Assembly (NCBI RefSeq): GCF_965184065.1
Contig: NZ_OZ239098.1
Strand: one strand, 5' to 3'
Length of the DNA: 64,000 bases
DNA from: Methylopumilus sp026399645
Lineage (GTDB): Bacteria > Pseudomonadota > Gammaproteobacteria > Burkholderiales > Methylophilaceae
The number at the start of each line of letters is the position of its first letter. The stretch's first letter is position 1. The notes beneath the pieces were generated by a model. That model did no database searches, was not told where the DNA came from, and saw only the letters and a list, made by a program, of their open reading frames with translations. The translations under genes were made by a program, and so were the position numbers. Below, one piece after another: positions 44,495-53,451 of this stretch.

Positions 44495-45070
44495 ATGCAG
44501 GTAAATTTAATTTGCGGTGTAGATGAAGCGGGCAGAGGTCCTTTGGCAGGCGCAGTTTATGCTGCTGCAGTCATTTTAGGTCCTGATTTTGATACCGAAG
44601 GTTTGCGTGACTCTAAAAAACTATCTGAATCTAAAAGATATTCTCTTGCAGTACATATAAAGAAAAATGCTTTAGCATGGTCTGTGGGTATATGCAGTGC
44701 GTCAGAAATTGATGAAATTAATATTCACCAAGCAACATTATTGGCTATGAAAAGAGCCGTTGAAGGTTTAGATGGCTATAGATCAATTAAAGTCATGGTA
44801 GATGGGTTATTCTGCCCTCAAGTAGATTTTCCATGTGAGGCGATTGTCAAAGGTGACGATAAAGTTGCTGAAATTTCGGCCGCTTCAATTATTGCAAAAA
44901 CAGAACGAGATCTTAAAATGATAGAGATTGATAAGATTTATCCTGGCTATCAATTCAAAAAGCATAAAGGTTACCCAACAAAATTACATATAGAGATGAT
45001 TAAATCTGAAGGTCTTTGTGAGTATCATCGCAAAAGTTTCTCACCTATAAAAGAAATGTTAGCCTTGTAG
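44495..45070 (+). CDS. rnhB: Ribonuclease HII
   Basis: This 191-residue RNase HII removes ribonucleotides and RNA from RNA-DNA hybrids. The catalytic acidic pair lies in CGVDEAGRGPLAG (6-18), a third in VMVDG (about 104-108), with KGDDKVAEISAASIIAK (about 123-139) following. It is the last gene of the envelope operon and overlaps the convergent methyltransferase gene by 12 bp. Confidence 0.95.
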   Translation: MQVNLICGVDEAGRGPLAGAVYAAAVILGPDFDTEGLRDSKKLSESKRYSLAVHIKKNALAWSVGICSASEIDEINIHQATLLAMKRAVEGLDGYRSIKVMVDGLFCPQVDFPCEAIVKGDDKVAEISAASIIAKTERDLKMIEIDKIYPGYQFKKHKGYPTKLHIEMIKSEGLCEYHRKSFSPIKEMLAL

Positions 45071-45778
45071 TAAAAATACACAGGGCTTATTTTTTAAATC
45101 TGGTGTCGTTTCTTTTTTCCAATCGGCTATATTTTTCGTCAAAATAAATTCATTCTCTGATGACATGTCTAATGCAATACAAAGTTTTGTTTTGTCTTGC
45201 AATTTACTTATCAAATCATTAAAAATATGCTGGTTTCTGTAGGGTGTTTCAATAAAAATCTGAGTTTCGTGATATTTGCTCGACTCATTTTCAATTGCAA
45301 TAATTTTTTTTATTCTGTCTTCTTTCTCTGAAGGAAGGTAGCCATGAAATTTAAATTGCTGCCCATTAAGGCCTGATGCCATAAGCGCTAAAATGATTGA
45401 AGAGGGTCCTGTCATAGGTATGACCCTAATATTTTTTTGATGTGCCAACGCAACCATCTTAGAACCAGGATCAGCTACTGCCGGACAGCCTGACTCTGAA
45501 AGCAGTCCAATATCAAAGCCTTCTAAAAGCGGCGTTAAATACCGCGCTATGTCTTCTTGGGTTTTGTTTTGATCTATTACTTCAAAATGCAATTGATTGA
45601 TCGGCTTATGAAGATTAAGAGCGCCTAAGTGAAATCGCGCTGTTTTTTCATTTTCCACAACAAAATAATCTAGCCCTTCGACAATTTTTCGATGACTTTC
45701 TAAAAGAACAGATTCTTTAGCATTTTGATCAATGGGAACAGGAATGAGGTACAAATGTCCGATTGCTTTAGCTGTCAT
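45059..45778 (-). CDS. RsmI-like SAM methyltransferase of unknown target
   Basis: This 239-residue protein of the tetrapyrrole-methylase fold is related to RsmI. It keeps the SAM segments GLLSESGCPAVADPGSKMV (about 90-108) and VIPMTGPSSIILALMASG (about 119-136), plus IFIETPYRN. The N-terminus, GHLYLIPVPIDQNAKE, departs from RsmI, which has ATPIGNLGD, so this is the paralogous COG0313 group often found near maf. Its RNA or other target is not known. It overlaps maf by one base. Confidence 0.8.
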   Translation of the reverse strand: MTAKAIGHLYLIPVPIDQNAKESVLLESHRKIVEGLDYFVVENEKTARFHLGALNLHKPINQLHFEVIDQNKTQEDIARYLTPLLEGFDIGLLSESGCPAVADPGSKMVALAHQKNIRVIPMTGPSSIILALMASGLNGQQFKFHGYLPSEKEDRIKKIIAIENESSKYHETQIFIETPYRNQHIFNDLISKLQDKTKLCIALDMSSENEFILTKNIADWKKETTPDLKNKPCVFLLQG

Positions 45779-46353
45779 TAAAATGCCACACCTTCATTTT
45801 GAAGCATGTGCGAGAGTTTAATGAGAGGAAGCCCTATCAGCGCTGTTGGATCCTCGCCTTTAATATATTCAAGAAGTGTAATACCAAGACCTTCGGATTT
45901 AACGCTGCCTACGCAATTATAAGGTTGTTCTTTCAATAAATAAGATTCAATTATTTTTTGATTTAGTTCTTTGTATTTGACTTCAAAATTAACGACACAT
46001 TCTTGAACTTGTTGTGTCTTTGTATTCAACAAACAAAGAGAGGTATAGAAAGTTGCAATTTTTCCACTTAAAAATTGGAGTTGTTTTACAGCATTTTCAT
46101 GGGTGTTTGGTTTTTCAATAATTTGATTTTGACATTCTGCAGTTTGATCAGAACCTATGATCAATGAATTTACATAGTGAGGCGCTACTTTAAATGCTTT
46201 TTCTCGTGCAAGCCTAAAGGAGATATCTTTTGCTTTTTCATCTTTAAGGGGTGTTTCATCAATATCAGGACTAAAGACATCAAATGGTAATTTAAATCTT
46301 GATAGTAATTCTCTTCTATAAGGCGATGATGACGCCAAAACAATCGTTAACAT
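45778..46353 (-). CDS. Maf-family nucleotide pyrophosphatase (YceF-like)
   Basis: This 191-residue Maf protein hydrolyses non-canonical or methylated nucleoside triphosphates. It begins MLTIVLASSSPYRRELLSR, with the catalytic Asp in IIGSDQTAE (about 65-73) and VGSVKSEGLGI (about 147-157). The spacing resembles the m7GTP-specific YceF group, but the substrate cannot be fixed. It follows pycB by 12 bp and is followed by the RsmI-like gene. Confidence 0.88.
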   Translation of the reverse strand: MLTIVLASSSPYRRELLSRFKLPFDVFSPDIDETPLKDEKAKDISFRLAREKAFKVAPHYVNSLIIGSDQTAECQNQIIEKPNTHENAVKQLQFLSGKIATFYTSLCLLNTKTQQVQECVVNFEVKYKELNQKIIESYLLKEQPYNCVGSVKSEGLGITLLEYIKGEDPTALIGLPLIKLSHMLQNEGVAF

Positions 46354-46365
46354 GCATCAGTTTCT

Positions 46366-48207
46366 TTATGATTCAGGTTGAATTTCAAGTAGCGTTTCAT
46401 CTGGTGAAACAGACTCACCTTTTGCCACATGAATCGCAACCACAATACCTGAAGTAGGGGATTGAATTTCATTTTCCATTTTCATAGCTTCAATCACAAT
46501 CACACTGTCTCCAGCCTCAACTCTGTCACCAATTTTAACTTTCACGTCAATAATTGTGCCAGGCATTGCTGTAGCAATACAGCCTTCATGATTAGGCCTA
46601 GGCTTTGCTACCTTGGATGTTTCTTGAGATTGTTTTTTTGAAGATTTTTTTCCGTTTGTGACTTCAACTTCATGTAAAGTTTCCACTAACACTTCTTCAG
46701 AAATTCCATCTACGGATACATAAAATGGCCGTCTCGCTTCACCGGTATAACCAGATCCAGTTAATTTAATATTGAATGTTTCCCCGTGAAGTGTAACGTT
46801 AAACTCACTAGGTGCGAATTTTTCGGCAGATGCAAATACATTGTCCTTCGGGAGTAAGGGTTCTGGTTTAATGCTACCTGCATTTCTTTCCTGCAAGAAT
46901 ATCTTAGCAACATCAGGAAACATAGCGTACGTTAAAATATCTTCATCAGATTTTGTAATTTGCTCTGCTTCAATTTTTAGCTTTGCAAGTTCAGGTTCCA
47001 AAAGATCGGCAGGTCTAGATGTCAGTGGTTTTTTTTCGCCGATAGCCATCATTTGAATTTTTTGATTTACTTTTCCAGGTGCTTTGCCATATTCACCCAT
47101 GAAATAACTTTTCACTTCGTTAGTAATCGATTTATATCGAGCACCCGTTAAAACATTTAAGACCGCTTGAGTACCTACAATCTGAGAGGTGGGTGTCACC
47201 AGCGGTGGATAACCTAGATCTTCACGAACTTTAGGAATTTCAAGGAGTACTTCATTCATACGATCAAGCGCGCCTTGCTCCTTAAGCTGATTAGATAAAT
47301 TAGAAATCATGCCACCAGGCACTTGATTACTTAAGACACGTGTATCTACACCTGTGTAATCGGATTCGAATTGCCAATACTTTTTTCTAACAACCTTTAG
47401 CTGCTCGCTAATTTCTTCAACTTTTTTAATATCAATATCCGTTTTGTAGCCTAAGTCCTCTAAGGCAGCAATGATAGATTCTGTCGACGGATGGCTCGCA
47501 CCTTCTGCAAAGCTTGAATTACATGTATCAATAATATCTGCACCATTTTCCACGGCAGTTAAAAGATTGATACTAGCCAATCCTGAAGTTGAGTGAGAAT
47601 GGACGTGAATAGGTAATGAGATTGATTTTTTTAAAGATGTCACAAGCTCTTTAGTTGCTGAAGGCGTTAAAAGACCTGCCATATCTTTAATGGCTATTGT
47701 GTCACATCCGTAACTTTCCATTTCTTTTGCAAGACTCACGAAATAAGGGATGTCATGCACAGGGCTTGTTGTATAGCTTAATGTACCTTCCGCATGTTTT
47801 TTATATTTTTTAACTGCTTTAATAGATGTTGTAAGGTTTCTGACATCATTCATGGCATCAAAAATTCTGAAAACGTCGACACCATTATTGGCTGATTGTT
47901 TGACAAACGCCTCAACAACATCGTCTGAATAATGGCGATAGCCTAATAAGTTCTGGCCACGAAGTAACATTTGTATTCGAGAATTTGGGAGAGCTTTTCT
48001 TAGAAGTTTTAAACGTTCCCACGGGTCCTCTTTTAAAAATCTTACACATGCATCGAATGTAGCTCCACCCCATGCTTCAATTGACCAAAAGCCAAGTGCG
48101 TCCAATTGTGGGCAGATAGGAAGCATATCTTCAGTACGAAGTCTGGTCGCAATTTGACATTGATGCCCATCTCTTAAAACTAATTCGGTAATATGTATTT
48201 TTTTCAT
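46366..48207 (-). CDS. pycB: Pyruvate carboxylase subunit B (carboxyltransferase with biotin domain)
   Basis: This 613-residue protein has a TIM-barrel carboxyltransferase domain (HITELVLRDGHQCQIATR at 4-21, DTIAIKDMAGLL near 170), a PYC/OADA conserved domain, and a C-terminal biotinyl domain with the biotin lysine in EAMKMENEI (about 576-584). It resembles oxaloacetate decarboxylase alpha, but no membrane beta or gamma subunit gene is nearby and a biotin carboxylase precedes it. A two-subunit anaplerotic pyruvate carboxylase is therefore the better call. Confidence 0.88.
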   Translation of the reverse strand: MKKIHITELVLRDGHQCQIATRLRTEDMLPICPQLDALGFWSIEAWGGATFDACVRFLKEDPWERLKLLRKALPNSRIQMLLRGQNLLGYRHYSDDVVEAFVKQSANNGVDVFRIFDAMNDVRNLTTSIKAVKKYKKHAEGTLSYTTSPVHDIPYFVSLAKEMESYGCDTIAIKDMAGLLTPSATKELVTSLKKSISLPIHVHSHSTSGLASINLLTAVENGADIIDTCNSSFAEGASHPSTESIIAALEDLGYKTDIDIKKVEEISEQLKVVRKKYWQFESDYTGVDTRVLSNQVPGGMISNLSNQLKEQGALDRMNEVLLEIPKVREDLGYPPLVTPTSQIVGTQAVLNVLTGARYKSITNEVKSYFMGEYGKAPGKVNQKIQMMAIGEKKPLTSRPADLLEPELAKLKIEAEQITKSDEDILTYAMFPDVAKIFLQERNAGSIKPEPLLPKDNVFASAEKFAPSEFNVTLHGETFNIKLTGSGYTGEARRPFYVSVDGISEEVLVETLHEVEVTNGKKSSKKQSQETSKVAKPRPNHEGCIATAMPGTIIDVKVKIGDRVEAGDSVIVIEAMKMENEIQSPTSGIVVAIHVAKGESVSPDETLLEIQPES

Positions 48208-48213
48208 AATTCT

Positions 48214-49632
48214 TTAAATACCTTCATGAGCTGCAATCGCTGCTGATATAGCTGCAGCCATTAGCTCAGGTGGAAATTGACTTTGATAATTAATAAGCTC
48301 TGGGTGATCATCCACAAAACTTGTGTTGAAGTTCGCTTCTTTAAACTGTTTATTATTCATAATTTCTAAATAATAAGGGATTGTTGTTTTAACTCCAAAT
48401 ACAACAATATCATTGAGCGCTCTTTTGCCTCGTTGGATCACACTTTCCCAGTTCAATGCCCACACAGTGAGTTTTGCGCACATAGAGTCGTAATAAGGTG
48501 GAATGACATAACCTGTGTATATCGAAGCATCAATTCTAACGCCGGGTCCACCGGGTGCATAATAACGTGTAATTTTCCCAAAGGATGGCATAAAGTCATA
48601 CTTAGGATCTTCCGCATTAATACGATATTCAATCGCAAATCCTCGAAACTGAATCTCTTCTTGTTTGTATTGTAATGAAAGTCCAAAGGCAATTCTGATT
48701 TGTTCTTGAACAATATCAATACCGGTAATTGATTCAGTAATAGTATGTTCTACTTGAAGACGCGTATTCATCTCCATAAAGTAAAAATTATTTTCAGCAT
48801 CTAAAAGAAACTCTACGGTGCCCGCATTTTCGTAGTTAACAGCTTTTGCAGCTTTAACTGCAAGTTCACCCACATAGTTTCTTTGAGCATTTGTAAGTTG
48901 AGGAGAGGGTGCGATTTCAATGAGTTTCTGATTACGCCTTTGAATAGAACAATCCCTTTCAAAAAGATGAACCACATTACCGAAGCTGTCAGCCAGAATT
49001 TGAACCTCGATATGCTTAGGCGATACGATACATTTCTCAATAAAAACCTCAGGCTTACCAAAAGCTTTTGTAGCCTCAGAAATCACTCGATCATAATTAG
49101 CGAAGAGTTCTTTTTCGTTATTACATCGTCTAATACCTCGTCCACCACCACCATTAGTCGCTTTAAGCATGATGGGGTAGCCAATAGCAGAGGCAAGCTT
49201 TTTAGCTTCATCAAGGCTCTCAATATTACTTTCGCTTCCAGGGATGACGGGGATTGAAGCTGCAATCATTGCTGTTCTGGCTTGGATCTTGTCCCCCATT
49301 TGACGAATAATGTCGGCATTGGGACCAATAAATTTGATATCTCGTCTTGCGCATATCTCCGCTAATTCAGGATTTTCAGATAAAAAACCATATCCAGGAT
49401 GGATAGCATCACATCCAGAAGTTACAGCGATATTCACAATATTATGCGCATTTAAATACCCGGCAAGAGGGTCTGCACCTACATTGTAAGATTCATCAGC
49501 TTTTTTAACATGAAGGGCATGGCGGTCCGCATCTGAATAAATGGCTACCGAAGTGATATCGAGCTCAGAACAGGCACGAATAAGCCTTACCGCTATTTCA
49601 CCACGGTTCGCTATGAGTATTTTTTTAAACAA
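48214..49632 (-). CDS. pycA: Pyruvate carboxylase subunit A (biotin carboxylase)
   Basis: This 472-residue ATP-grasp biotin carboxylase starts FKKILIANRGEIAVRLIRA and carries the ATP loop KATNGGGGRGIRR (about 157-169), plus EMNTRLQVEHTITE (about 288-301). It carboxylates biotin on the PycB subunit, encoded 6 bp downstream. It is close to AccC of acetyl-CoA carboxylase, but adjacency to pycB decides the call. The start is TTG at 49632, with AAGG upstream. Confidence 0.88.
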   Translation of the reverse strand: MFKKILIANRGEIAVRLIRACSELDITSVAIYSDADRHALHVKKADESYNVGADPLAGYLNAHNIVNIAVTSGCDAIHPGYGFLSENPELAEICARRDIKFIGPNADIIRQMGDKIQARTAMIAASIPVIPGSESNIESLDEAKKLASAIGYPIMLKATNGGGGRGIRRCNNEKELFANYDRVISEATKAFGKPEVFIEKCIVSPKHIEVQILADSFGNVVHLFERDCSIQRRNQKLIEIAPSPQLTNAQRNYVGELAVKAAKAVNYENAGTVEFLLDAENNFYFMEMNTRLQVEHTITESITGIDIVQEQIRIAFGLSLQYKQEEIQFRGFAIEYRINAEDPKYDFMPSFGKITRYYAPGGPGVRIDASIYTGYVIPPYYDSMCAKLTVWALNWESVIQRGKRALNDIVVFGVKTTIPYYLEIMNNKQFKEANFNTSFVDDHPELINYQSQFPPELMAAAISAAIAAHEGI

Positions 49633-49686
49633 TGAAAAGCCTTAAGTTTTTAGCGAAAATCACTAAATTAGGGTTAATTTAAGAAA

Positions 49687-49715
49687 ATTATAGCATGTCA
49701 TTTCTTTTATAATAA
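49687..49715 (-). promoter_or_regulatory. Promoter of pycA-pycB
   Basis: On the minus strand TTATTA (49715-49710) and a perfect TATAAT (49692-49687) are spaced by 17 bases. The start would be near 49680, with a leader of about 48 bases. It overlaps the candidate plus-strand -10 of yceD. Confidence 0.45.
49708..49713 (+). promoter_or_regulatory. -10 box of the yceD-rpmF-plsX-fab operon
   Basis: A perfect TATAAT lies 29 bp before the yceD ATG. Its best-placed -35 is weak (AAATTA). It interleaves with the pycA promoter on the other strand, so the two may compete. Confidence 0.35.
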
Positions 49716-49742
49716 TGATGTCTCTTTACCCGAAATCTATTG

Positions 49743-50234
49743 ATGGAACAGCATATAGACAATATTGATTTTTCAAGAAAATCGAGAGAAATTCGTGATA
49801 TAATTCTCCTCTCTGATTTTAAGCGATTGCAAGATTTATGCTTAAATCTCGAAGACTCAATTACTTTTGTTTTAAGAGGCTTCGAAAATAAACATAGAGA
49901 AGCTTGTTTAGAGCTATCCATTGAAGGTAAATTAGATTTAATTTGCCAAAGATGTTCAGAAAAATTAGAGCATACGATTTTTTTAAAATCAGGATTTTTA
50001 ATTAAAGAAGAAACGCAGTTAAGTGATTTTCAAGTTGACGATCATGCGGATTACGACTTAATTGAAGGCAGTGCAAAGATGGATGTTTTAAGTCTTATTG
50101 AAGACGAAATCTTACTTTCCATGCCTGGTGCACCTAAACATGAAAATGATAAGTGTCGCTATAAAAAAACTGATGACGTGCTAGATCGCACTCATCCGTT
50201 TGCTGATTTAAAACAAAAATTATATAAAAATTAA
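49743..50234 (+). CDS. yceD: DUF177 protein YceD
   Basis: This 163-residue DUF177/YceD protein is encoded before rpmF, its almost invariant partner. It holds the conserved pair of cysteines in LICQRCSEKLEH (about 61-72) and the Asp/Glu-rich segment DYDLIEGSAKMDVLSLIEDEILLSMP (about 99-124). Family knowledge links YceD to 23S rRNA and large-subunit biogenesis. I use the ATG at 49743 instead of the TTG at 49740. Confidence 0.9.
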   Translation: MEQHIDNIDFSRKSREIRDIILLSDFKRLQDLCLNLEDSITFVLRGFENKHREACLELSIEGKLDLICQRCSEKLEHTIFLKSGFLIKEETQLSDFQVDDHADYDLIEGSAKMDVLSLIEDEILLSMPGAPKHENDKCRYKKTDDVLDRTHPFADLKQKLYKN

Positions 50235-50248
50235 ATTTAGGAGTTGCT

Positions 50249-50428
50249 ATGGCTGTTCAGCAGAATAAAAAATCACCATCAAAACGTGGAATGCATCGTT
50301 CTCACGATTTTTTATCTAATCCACCACTTGCTGTAGAACCAAATACTGGCGAAGTTCATCTACGTCATCACGTAAGCCCAACAGGCTACTATAGAGGCAA
50401 AAAAGTTATTCAGAATAAATCAGAATAG
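50249..50428 (+). CDS. rpmF: 50S ribosomal protein L32
   Basis: This small gene of 59 residues reads MAVQQNKKSPSKRGMHRSHD and continues with TGEVHLRHHVSPTGYYRGKKVI, which matches proteobacterial L32. TAGGAG lies 6 bases before the ATG. It lies between yceD and plsX in the classic order. Zinc-binding cysteines are absent, as in other beta/gamma L32 proteins. Confidence 0.96.
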   Translation: MAVQQNKKSPSKRGMHRSHDFLSNPPLAVEPNTGEVHLRHHVSPTGYYRGKKVIQNKSE

Positions 50429-50450
50429 TTCTTTTTAATTATTCTGATTT
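50417..50450 (+). terminator. Weak hairpin at the end of rpmF
   Basis: AAATCAGAATA (50417-50427) and TATTCTGATTT (50440-50450) form an 11-bp stem around a 12-base loop that includes the rpmF stop. The T-tract after it is poor, so it may be a partial terminator or an mRNA-stabilising end rather than a full stop before plsX. Confidence 0.4.
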
Positions 50451-50485
50451 ATTTCTTTCATTCCTCTTAAACGTTAAGAGAACAA

Positions 50486-51517
50486 ATGACAATTACCCTA
50501 GCAGTTGACGCAATGGGCGGGGACCACGGTCCCTCGGTCACTATCCCAGCTTCCATAAATGCGCTATCAAAATATGATCAACTTCATATTATTTTAGTTG
50601 GCGATAAAGATCTTATTCAAACAGAGCTCCAAAAAAATAAATATACCAATACCCGTTTATCTATTCAGCATGCAAGTGAAGTGGTTGAAATGGATGAATC
50701 CCCTCAAAGCGCTTTAAAAAATAAAAAAGATTCTTCCATGCGTGTTGCCATTAATTTAATTAAGGAAGAAAAGGCCCAGGCTTGCGTAAGCGCCGGGAAT
50801 ACTGGTGCCCTTATGGCCACCGCCCGTTATGTATTAAAAATGTTACCAGGTATTGATAGACCAGCCATTGCATCAAGTTTACCCAGTCAAAAAGGTACTA
50901 CTTACATGCTGGACTTGGGTGCCAATACTGACTGCACGGCCGAGAATTTATTACAATTTGCGGTGATGGGTGCCATGCTTGTAAGTTCTGTAACAGGTAA
51001 CCCAAAGCCTTCCATAGGACTTCTTAATATTGGCTCAGAGGATATCAAAGGTAATGAGGTTGTAAAACAGGCGGGTGAATTACTACGCCGAAGTCACCTA
51101 AATTTTTATGGTAATGTCGAAGGTAATGATATTTTTAAAGGTACAACCGATGTGGTTGTGTGTGATGGATTTGTGGGTAATGTTGCATTAAAATCTGCTG
51201 AAGGTATTGCACAGCTTATAGGTCGATTTTTAACACAAGAATTTAAACGTAATTGGATTACAAAATCCATGGCATTTGTTTCTTTACTTGTACTTAATCG
51301 ATTCAAAAAAAGACTTGATCCAAGAAGATACAATGGCGCTAGCTTTTTAGGCCTTAAAGGCATTGTAATTAAAAGCCATGGCGGGGCTGATAGCTATTCT
51401 TTTTTCTATGCTATTCGAACAGCTATTGAAGAATCAAAGAATAATGTATTAGAGAATATACAAAAACAACTTGAATTAGAAGCGCCATTAGATATTTCAT
51501 CATCAGAAAATATATGA
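50486..51517 (+). CDS. plsX: Phosphate acyltransferase PlsX
   Basis: This 343-residue enzyme makes acyl-phosphate from acyl-ACP, the first step toward phosphatidate. It has ITLAVDAMGGDHGPSVTI (2-19), VSAGNTGALMA (about 101-111), and the VCDGFVGNVALKSAEG segment (about 227-242). It shares the ATGA overlap with fabH. The rpmF-plsX-fab order links ribosome and membrane growth. Confidence 0.96.
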   Translation: MTITLAVDAMGGDHGPSVTIPASINALSKYDQLHIILVGDKDLIQTELQKNKYTNTRLSIQHASEVVEMDESPQSALKNKKDSSMRVAINLIKEEKAQACVSAGNTGALMATARYVLKMLPGIDRPAIASSLPSQKGTTYMLDLGANTDCTAENLLQFAVMGAMLVSSVTGNPKPSIGLLNIGSEDIKGNEVVKQAGELLRRSHLNFYGNVEGNDIFKGTTDVVVCDGFVGNVALKSAEGIAQLIGRFLTQEFKRNWITKSMAFVSLLVLNRFKKRLDPRRYNGASFLGLKGIVIKSHGGADSYSFFYAIRTAIEESKNNVLENIQKQLELEAPLDISSSENI

Positions 51518-52467
51518 TTTATTCAAAAATTATAGGGACAGGAAGTTACCTACCGGAAAAAATACTAAGTAATCTTGATCTTGAAAAAATGTTTGAGACG
51601 ACGGACGAATGGATTACAACAAGAACAGGCATTAAAGAAAGACACATTGTAGCAGCGCATCAATATACAAGCGATTTGGCGGTAGAGGCATCTAAACAAG
51701 CGATAGAAGCTTCTGGCATTGATTCAAATAAAATTGACCTCATTATTGTCGCGACAACTACCCCTGATAAAATATTTCCAAGTACAGCTTGCATCGTTCA
51801 GACCAAGCTTGGTTTATCTTTATGCCCAGCATTTGATATACAAGCGGTTTGTAGTGGTTTTGTATATGCGCTATCTGTTGCAGATAATTTCATTAAAACT
51901 GGCGCAGCAAAATGTGTGCTAGTGATTGGTGCTGACACCATGTCTCGCATTACAGACTATTCAGATCGAAGCAATGCTATTCTTTGGGGTGACGGTGGGG
52001 GTGCTGTTATTTTAGAAGCATCAGATCAGCCTGGTATCTTATCTACCCACATTCATGCTGATGGTTCGTATGAAAAATTACTACATGTACCCAGTGGCGT
52101 ATCTCATCAAAAAGGGAAAGCCACTATTGAAATGCAAGGTAACCAAGTCTTTAAAATAGCAGTGAATACATTAGATTCTATTGTGGATGAAACGCTTGAA
52201 ATGAATCAGTTAGATAAGTCAGATATTGATTGGCTTGTTCCCCATCAAGCCAATATTAGAATTTTAGAAGCAACAGCTAAAAAATTAAATATGAGTATGG
52301 ATCGTGTCATTGTTACCATCGACAGGCATGGCAATACTTCAGCTGCTTCAATCCCTTTGGCTCTTGATACAGCCATTCGTGAGCATAAAATAAAAAGAGG
52401 GGAAACGCTATTGATGGAAGCTTTTGGCGGGGGATTCACCTGGGGATCTGCTTTAATTAAGTATTAA
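51514..52467 (+). CDS. fabH: 3-oxoacyl-ACP synthase III
   Basis: This 317-residue KAS III starts fatty acid synthesis from acetyl-CoA and malonyl-ACP. The catalytic Cys lies in IQAVCSGFVYAL (about 108-119), His in VPHQANIRI (about 242-250), and Asn in the RHGNTSAASIP segment (about 271-281). It overlaps plsX by 4 bp. fabD follows after a 36-bp gap. Confidence 0.96.
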   Translation: MIYSKIIGTGSYLPEKILSNLDLEKMFETTDEWITTRTGIKERHIVAAHQYTSDLAVEASKQAIEASGIDSNKIDLIIVATTTPDKIFPSTACIVQTKLGLSLCPAFDIQAVCSGFVYALSVADNFIKTGAAKCVLVIGADTMSRITDYSDRSNAILWGDGGGAVILEASDQPGILSTHIHADGSYEKLLHVPSGVSHQKGKATIEMQGNQVFKIAVNTLDSIVDETLEMNQLDKSDIDWLVPHQANIRILEATAKKLNMSMDRVIVTIDRHGNTSAASIPLALDTAIREHKIKRGETLLMEAFGGGFTWGSALIKY

Positions 52468-52503
52468 AAATCATATAGTTAAGAATGATATATCAAGTAA
52501 ATT

Positions 52504-53433
52504 ATGACTAATTTTTCTTTTATTTTTCCGGGACAGGGCTCTCAAGCTGTCGGCATGATGGCAGATTTTAATGGCCATCCATTGATCGAATCGACCTTCA
52601 ATGAAGCGTCTCAAATTCTTAATGTTGATTTTTGGAAAATGGCAACCGAGCCTAATGAAGAGATACATCAAACAATCAATACGCAACCTATACTTCTTAC
52701 AGCAGGCATAGCCACATGGCGTGTCTGGCAATCTAAAACAGATCGGCTCCCTAGCTATCTAGCAGGACACAGTCTGGGCGAATATACAGCGCTTGTTGCG
52801 TCAAATGCGATGGAATTTAAAGACGCTTTAAAACTTGTTAAATATAGAGCAGAAGTGATGCAAAAAGCTGTTCCTGAAGGTGTGGGGGCTATGGCTGCTA
52901 TTCTTGGTATTCCTGACTCGGATGTCATGGATGCATGCAATCAGGCCCGAGAAAATGAAGTAGTCGAAGCAGTTAATTTTAACTCGCCAGGGCAGGTTGT
53001 GATTGCTGGTAATGTTTTAGCAGTAGAGCGAGCTATTGAAATAGCAAAATTAAAAGGCGCTAAGCGGGCTATTCTTCTTCCCGTGAGCGTTCCTTCCCAC
53101 TGCTCTCTCATGCAGAAAGCATCTGAAGAATTAAAAGAATATTTAACCAATATTGTAATTAAAAAGCCAAATATTCCTGTAATCCATAATGTGGATGTGA
53201 TGGAACATCATGATGCAAATGTAATTAAAGACGCGCTTTCAAAACAACTCTGTCATCCAGTAAGATGGGTTGATACTATCGAAAAAATAGCATTGAATAA
53301 AATTAGTGATATTGCAGAATGCGGCCCAGGTAAAGTGCTTACAGGTCTCACCAAGCGTATCTCGGCTGAATTAAAAGGCGCTGCTCTTATCAATGAAGGT
53401 GCTATAGATGAATTTAAAGCACTTATACAGTAA
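52504..53433 (+). CDS. fabD: Malonyl-CoA-ACP transacylase
   Basis: This 309-residue enzyme loads malonate onto ACP. The catalytic Ser lies in LAGHSLGEYTAL (about 86-97) after the starting FIFPGQGSQAVGM (6-18). The catalytic His is in VPSHCSLM (about 197-204), and the C-terminal ECGPGKVLTGL is typical. It is normal length and in the fab operon. Confidence 0.96.
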   Translation: MTNFSFIFPGQGSQAVGMMADFNGHPLIESTFNEASQILNVDFWKMATEPNEEIHQTINTQPILLTAGIATWRVWQSKTDRLPSYLAGHSLGEYTALVASNAMEFKDALKLVKYRAEVMQKAVPEGVGAMAAILGIPDSDVMDACNQARENEVVEAVNFNSPGQVVIAGNVLAVERAIEIAKLKGAKRAILLPVSVPSHCSLMQKASEELKEYLTNIVIKKPNIPVIHNVDVMEHHDANVIKDALSKQLCHPVRWVDTIEKIALNKISDIAECGPGKVLTGLTKRISAELKGAALINEGAIDEFKALIQ

Positions 53434-53451
53434 AACTATCTAGGGAAAATT

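Noticed and set aside
46366..49632. Sodium-pumping oxaloacetate decarboxylase
   Set aside because: The alpha-like subunit is present, but no membrane beta or gamma subunit is adjacent, and a biotin carboxylase is; pyruvate carboxylase fits better.
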